Source: Lachnoclostridium sp. (GTDB lineage: Bacteria; Bacillota; Clostridia; Lachnospirales; Lachnospiraceae). From it: DNA of 64,000 nt. The stretch is taken from contig JAETRR010000001.1 in the NCBI GenBank assembly GCA_021770065.1, positions 124,001 to 188,000 on the forward strand, given 5' to 3'. Positions 62,780 to 64,000 of this stretch are shown here, piece by piece. Under the pieces are notes generated by a model. It was not told the DNA's origin and did not search any database. It was given only the letters and a program-made list of their open reading frames with translations. Both the position numbers and the translations under genes were made by a program. Each line of letters begins with the position of its first letter. The stretch's first letter is position 1.

Positions 62780-64000
62780 TTATAACTCTTCCAGCTCTTT
62801 CAGCCAGATATCACTGCAGGCATCACTCGGCATACGCAGATCGCCTCTGGGCGAGACGGCCACGGTTCCCACCTTGGGGCCGTCCGGCAGACAGGAACGT
62901 TTGAACTGCTGAGCAAAGAACCGTTTGTAAAAGATCCTCAGCCATTTCAAAATAACCGCATCCTCATAGACGCCTTCAAAGGCCGGCTTTGCCAGCCGGT
63001 AAATCTTGGAGGGCGAAAAGCCGAACCGGAGCACATAGTACAGGAAGAAATCGTGAAGTTCATACGGCCCGACCAGATCCTCTGTTTTCTGAGAAATGTC
63101 CCCCTCTTTAGGCGGAAGCAGCTCCGGACTCACCGGTGTATCCAGTACGTCCAGAAGCACCCCGGAAAGCTCCTTATCCCCGCAGGTATCCGCATAATAG
63201 CGCACCAGATGGCGCACAAGCGTCTTGGGCACACCGCTGTTTACGCCGTACATGGACATATGGTCCCCATTGTAAGTGGCCCATCCAAGGGCAAGCTCGG
63301 ACATATCCCCCGTTCCCACTACCAGGCCTCCGTTCTGGTTGGCAATCCCCATCAGCACCTGAGTGCGCTCCCTGGCCTGGGCATTTTCATAGGTAACATC
63401 GTGATTCTCCGGATCCTGTCCGATATCCCAGAAATGTGCCATCACCGACTCGCGGATATCCACTTCCCGAAGCGTTGCCCCCAATTTTTTTGTGAGCTTG
63501 CACGCATTGTCATACGTGCGGTCCGTGGTTCCGAAGCAGGGCATGGTCACACCTATGATCTGCTCTCTGGGAAGAGACAAAAGATCAAAGGCTCTGGCCG
63601 TCACCAGCAAAGCCAGTGTGGAATCCAGCCCGCCGGAGATTCCCACTACGGCCGACCAGCAGCCTGTATGCTCCAGCCGCTTTTTAAGTCCCATGGCCTG
63701 TATGGAAAGGATCTCTTCACAGCGGCGCTCCCGATCCGCCTTGTCTTCCGGTACAAAGGGCCGTGGATCGATATGTCTGTCCAGCTTTGTCTCTACAGAG
63801 TTCAGGTGGAATCCCACCTCTGTATAGGCATCACTATTTTCCACCCGAAAAGTGTTCATCCTTCTGCGCTCGCCCGCCAGACGGTACACATCCACATCTG
63901 CGTAGGTAATTCCGTTCCGGAAGCGCTCTGAGCGGCCGAGAATGATCCCGTTTTCCGCAATGAGATTCTGGCCTCCAAAGACCAGATCCTGGGTGGATTC
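62780..64000 (-). CDS. nadE: Glutamine-dependent NAD(+) synthetase (partial, 5' end outside window)
   Basis: The C-terminal 407 codons of NadE are visible, and the reading frame stays open to the window edge. The edge-proximal part (FGGQNLIAENGIILGRSERF) is the end of the nitrilase-type glutaminase domain. The synthetase domain has the ATP-pyrophosphatase loop GISGGLDSTLALL, GVTMPCFGTTDRTYDNA and GNMSELALGW-like TGDMSELALGWATYNGD. The enzyme amidates nicotinate adenine dinucleotide to NAD with glutamine nitrogen. It overlaps functionally with NiaR control of niacin use seen elsewhere in this window. Confidence 0.95.
   Translation of the reverse strand, partial: ESTQDLVFGGQNLIAENGIILGRSERFRNGITYADVDVYRLAGERRRMNTFRVENSDAYTEVGFHLNSVETKLDRHIDPRPFVPEDKADRERRCEEILSIQAMGLKKRLEHTGCWSAVVGISGGLDSTLALLVTARAFDLLSLPREQIIGVTMPCFGTTDRTYDNACKLTKKLGATLREVDIRESVMAHFWDIGQDPENHDVTYENAQARERTQVLMGIANQNGGLVVGTGDMSELALGWATYNGDHMSMYGVNSGVPKTLVRHLVRYYADTCGDKELSGVLLDVLDTPVSPELLPPKEGDISQKTEDLVGPYELHDFFLYYVLRFGFSPSKIYRLAKPAFEGVYEDAVILKWLRIFYKRFFAQQFKRSCLPDGPKVGTVAVSPRGDLRMPSDACSDIWLKELEEL

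Noticed and set aside
1..64000. tRNA, rRNA or a recognisable riboswitch
   Set aside because: No tRNA cloverleaf, rRNA core sequence or known riboswitch core (other than the BglG-type RAT leaders) was recognised by eye; a covariance-model scan could not be run.

Overview
The window looks like chromosomal DNA from a spore-forming Clostridia, most likely a Lachnospiraceae gut bacterium. The signs are spoVT and spoVG, the GlgC/GlgD pair, a DnaD-type primosome protein beside a DnaC-type helicase loader, BglG antitermination, NiaR, and many sugar ABC importers with divergent LacI/AraC regulators. No rRNA, tRNA, CRISPR array, prophage or transposase was found. Most genes are on the minus strand.

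Layout. (1) 1-1762: beta-glucoside-type PTS EIIBC (cut by the window edge) and its BglG-type antiterminator, with a RAT/terminator switch before each gene. (2) 1956-15515: an uncharacterised carbohydrate locus. It holds an AroE-like dehydrogenase without the shikimate-binding serine motif, a sugar O-acetyltransferase, a creatininase-fold protein, a creatinase-like M24 protein, an Anabaena-sensory-rhodopsin-transducer-like protein, a DUF4432 protein, a Gfo/Idh oxidoreductase and an ABC importer. The importer includes a permease-ATPase fusion, and the divergent regulator is a LacI repressor fused to a solute-binding-protein domain. (3) 15603-36487: housekeeping genes: spoVT, an acetate-kinase-like enzyme, a lipoprotein GH25 lysozyme, pth-mfd with two foldase-like lipoproteins, glgC-glgD-spoVG, murC, dnaD-dnaC, a PRPP synthetase and a two-component system. 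(4) 36694-40500: niaR with an adjacent transporter, a GT-C-like membrane protein and a small coiled-coil protein. (5) 40533-53524: a second sugar locus. It has a class II aldolase, PfkB kinase, SDR, Zn-dehydrogenase, a complete RbsBCA-type importer, a TIM-barrel epimerase and a divergent LacI, followed by an L-fucose-isomerase-like enzyme with a divergent AraC regulator. (6) 53556-64000: DUF402, the rpiB-upp-deaminase operon, a YbhJ-like hydratase, a second two-component system, DegV and glutamine-dependent NAD synthetase (cut by the edge).

Most striking observations. (a) A run of 12 G residues in the -10/-35 spacer of the promoter driving the second sugar operon, a plausible slippage switch, flanked by a pair of perfect inverted 15-bp operators. 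(b) A modular family of hairpin repeats in 5' leaders that ends in or next to the Shine-Dalgarno sequence of unrelated genes. (c) A family of long-armed intergenic inverted repeats. (d) A cluster of perfect DnaA boxes between murC and the dnaD-dnaC helicase-loading genes. (e) The composite architectures and unassigned chemistry of the first sugar locus.
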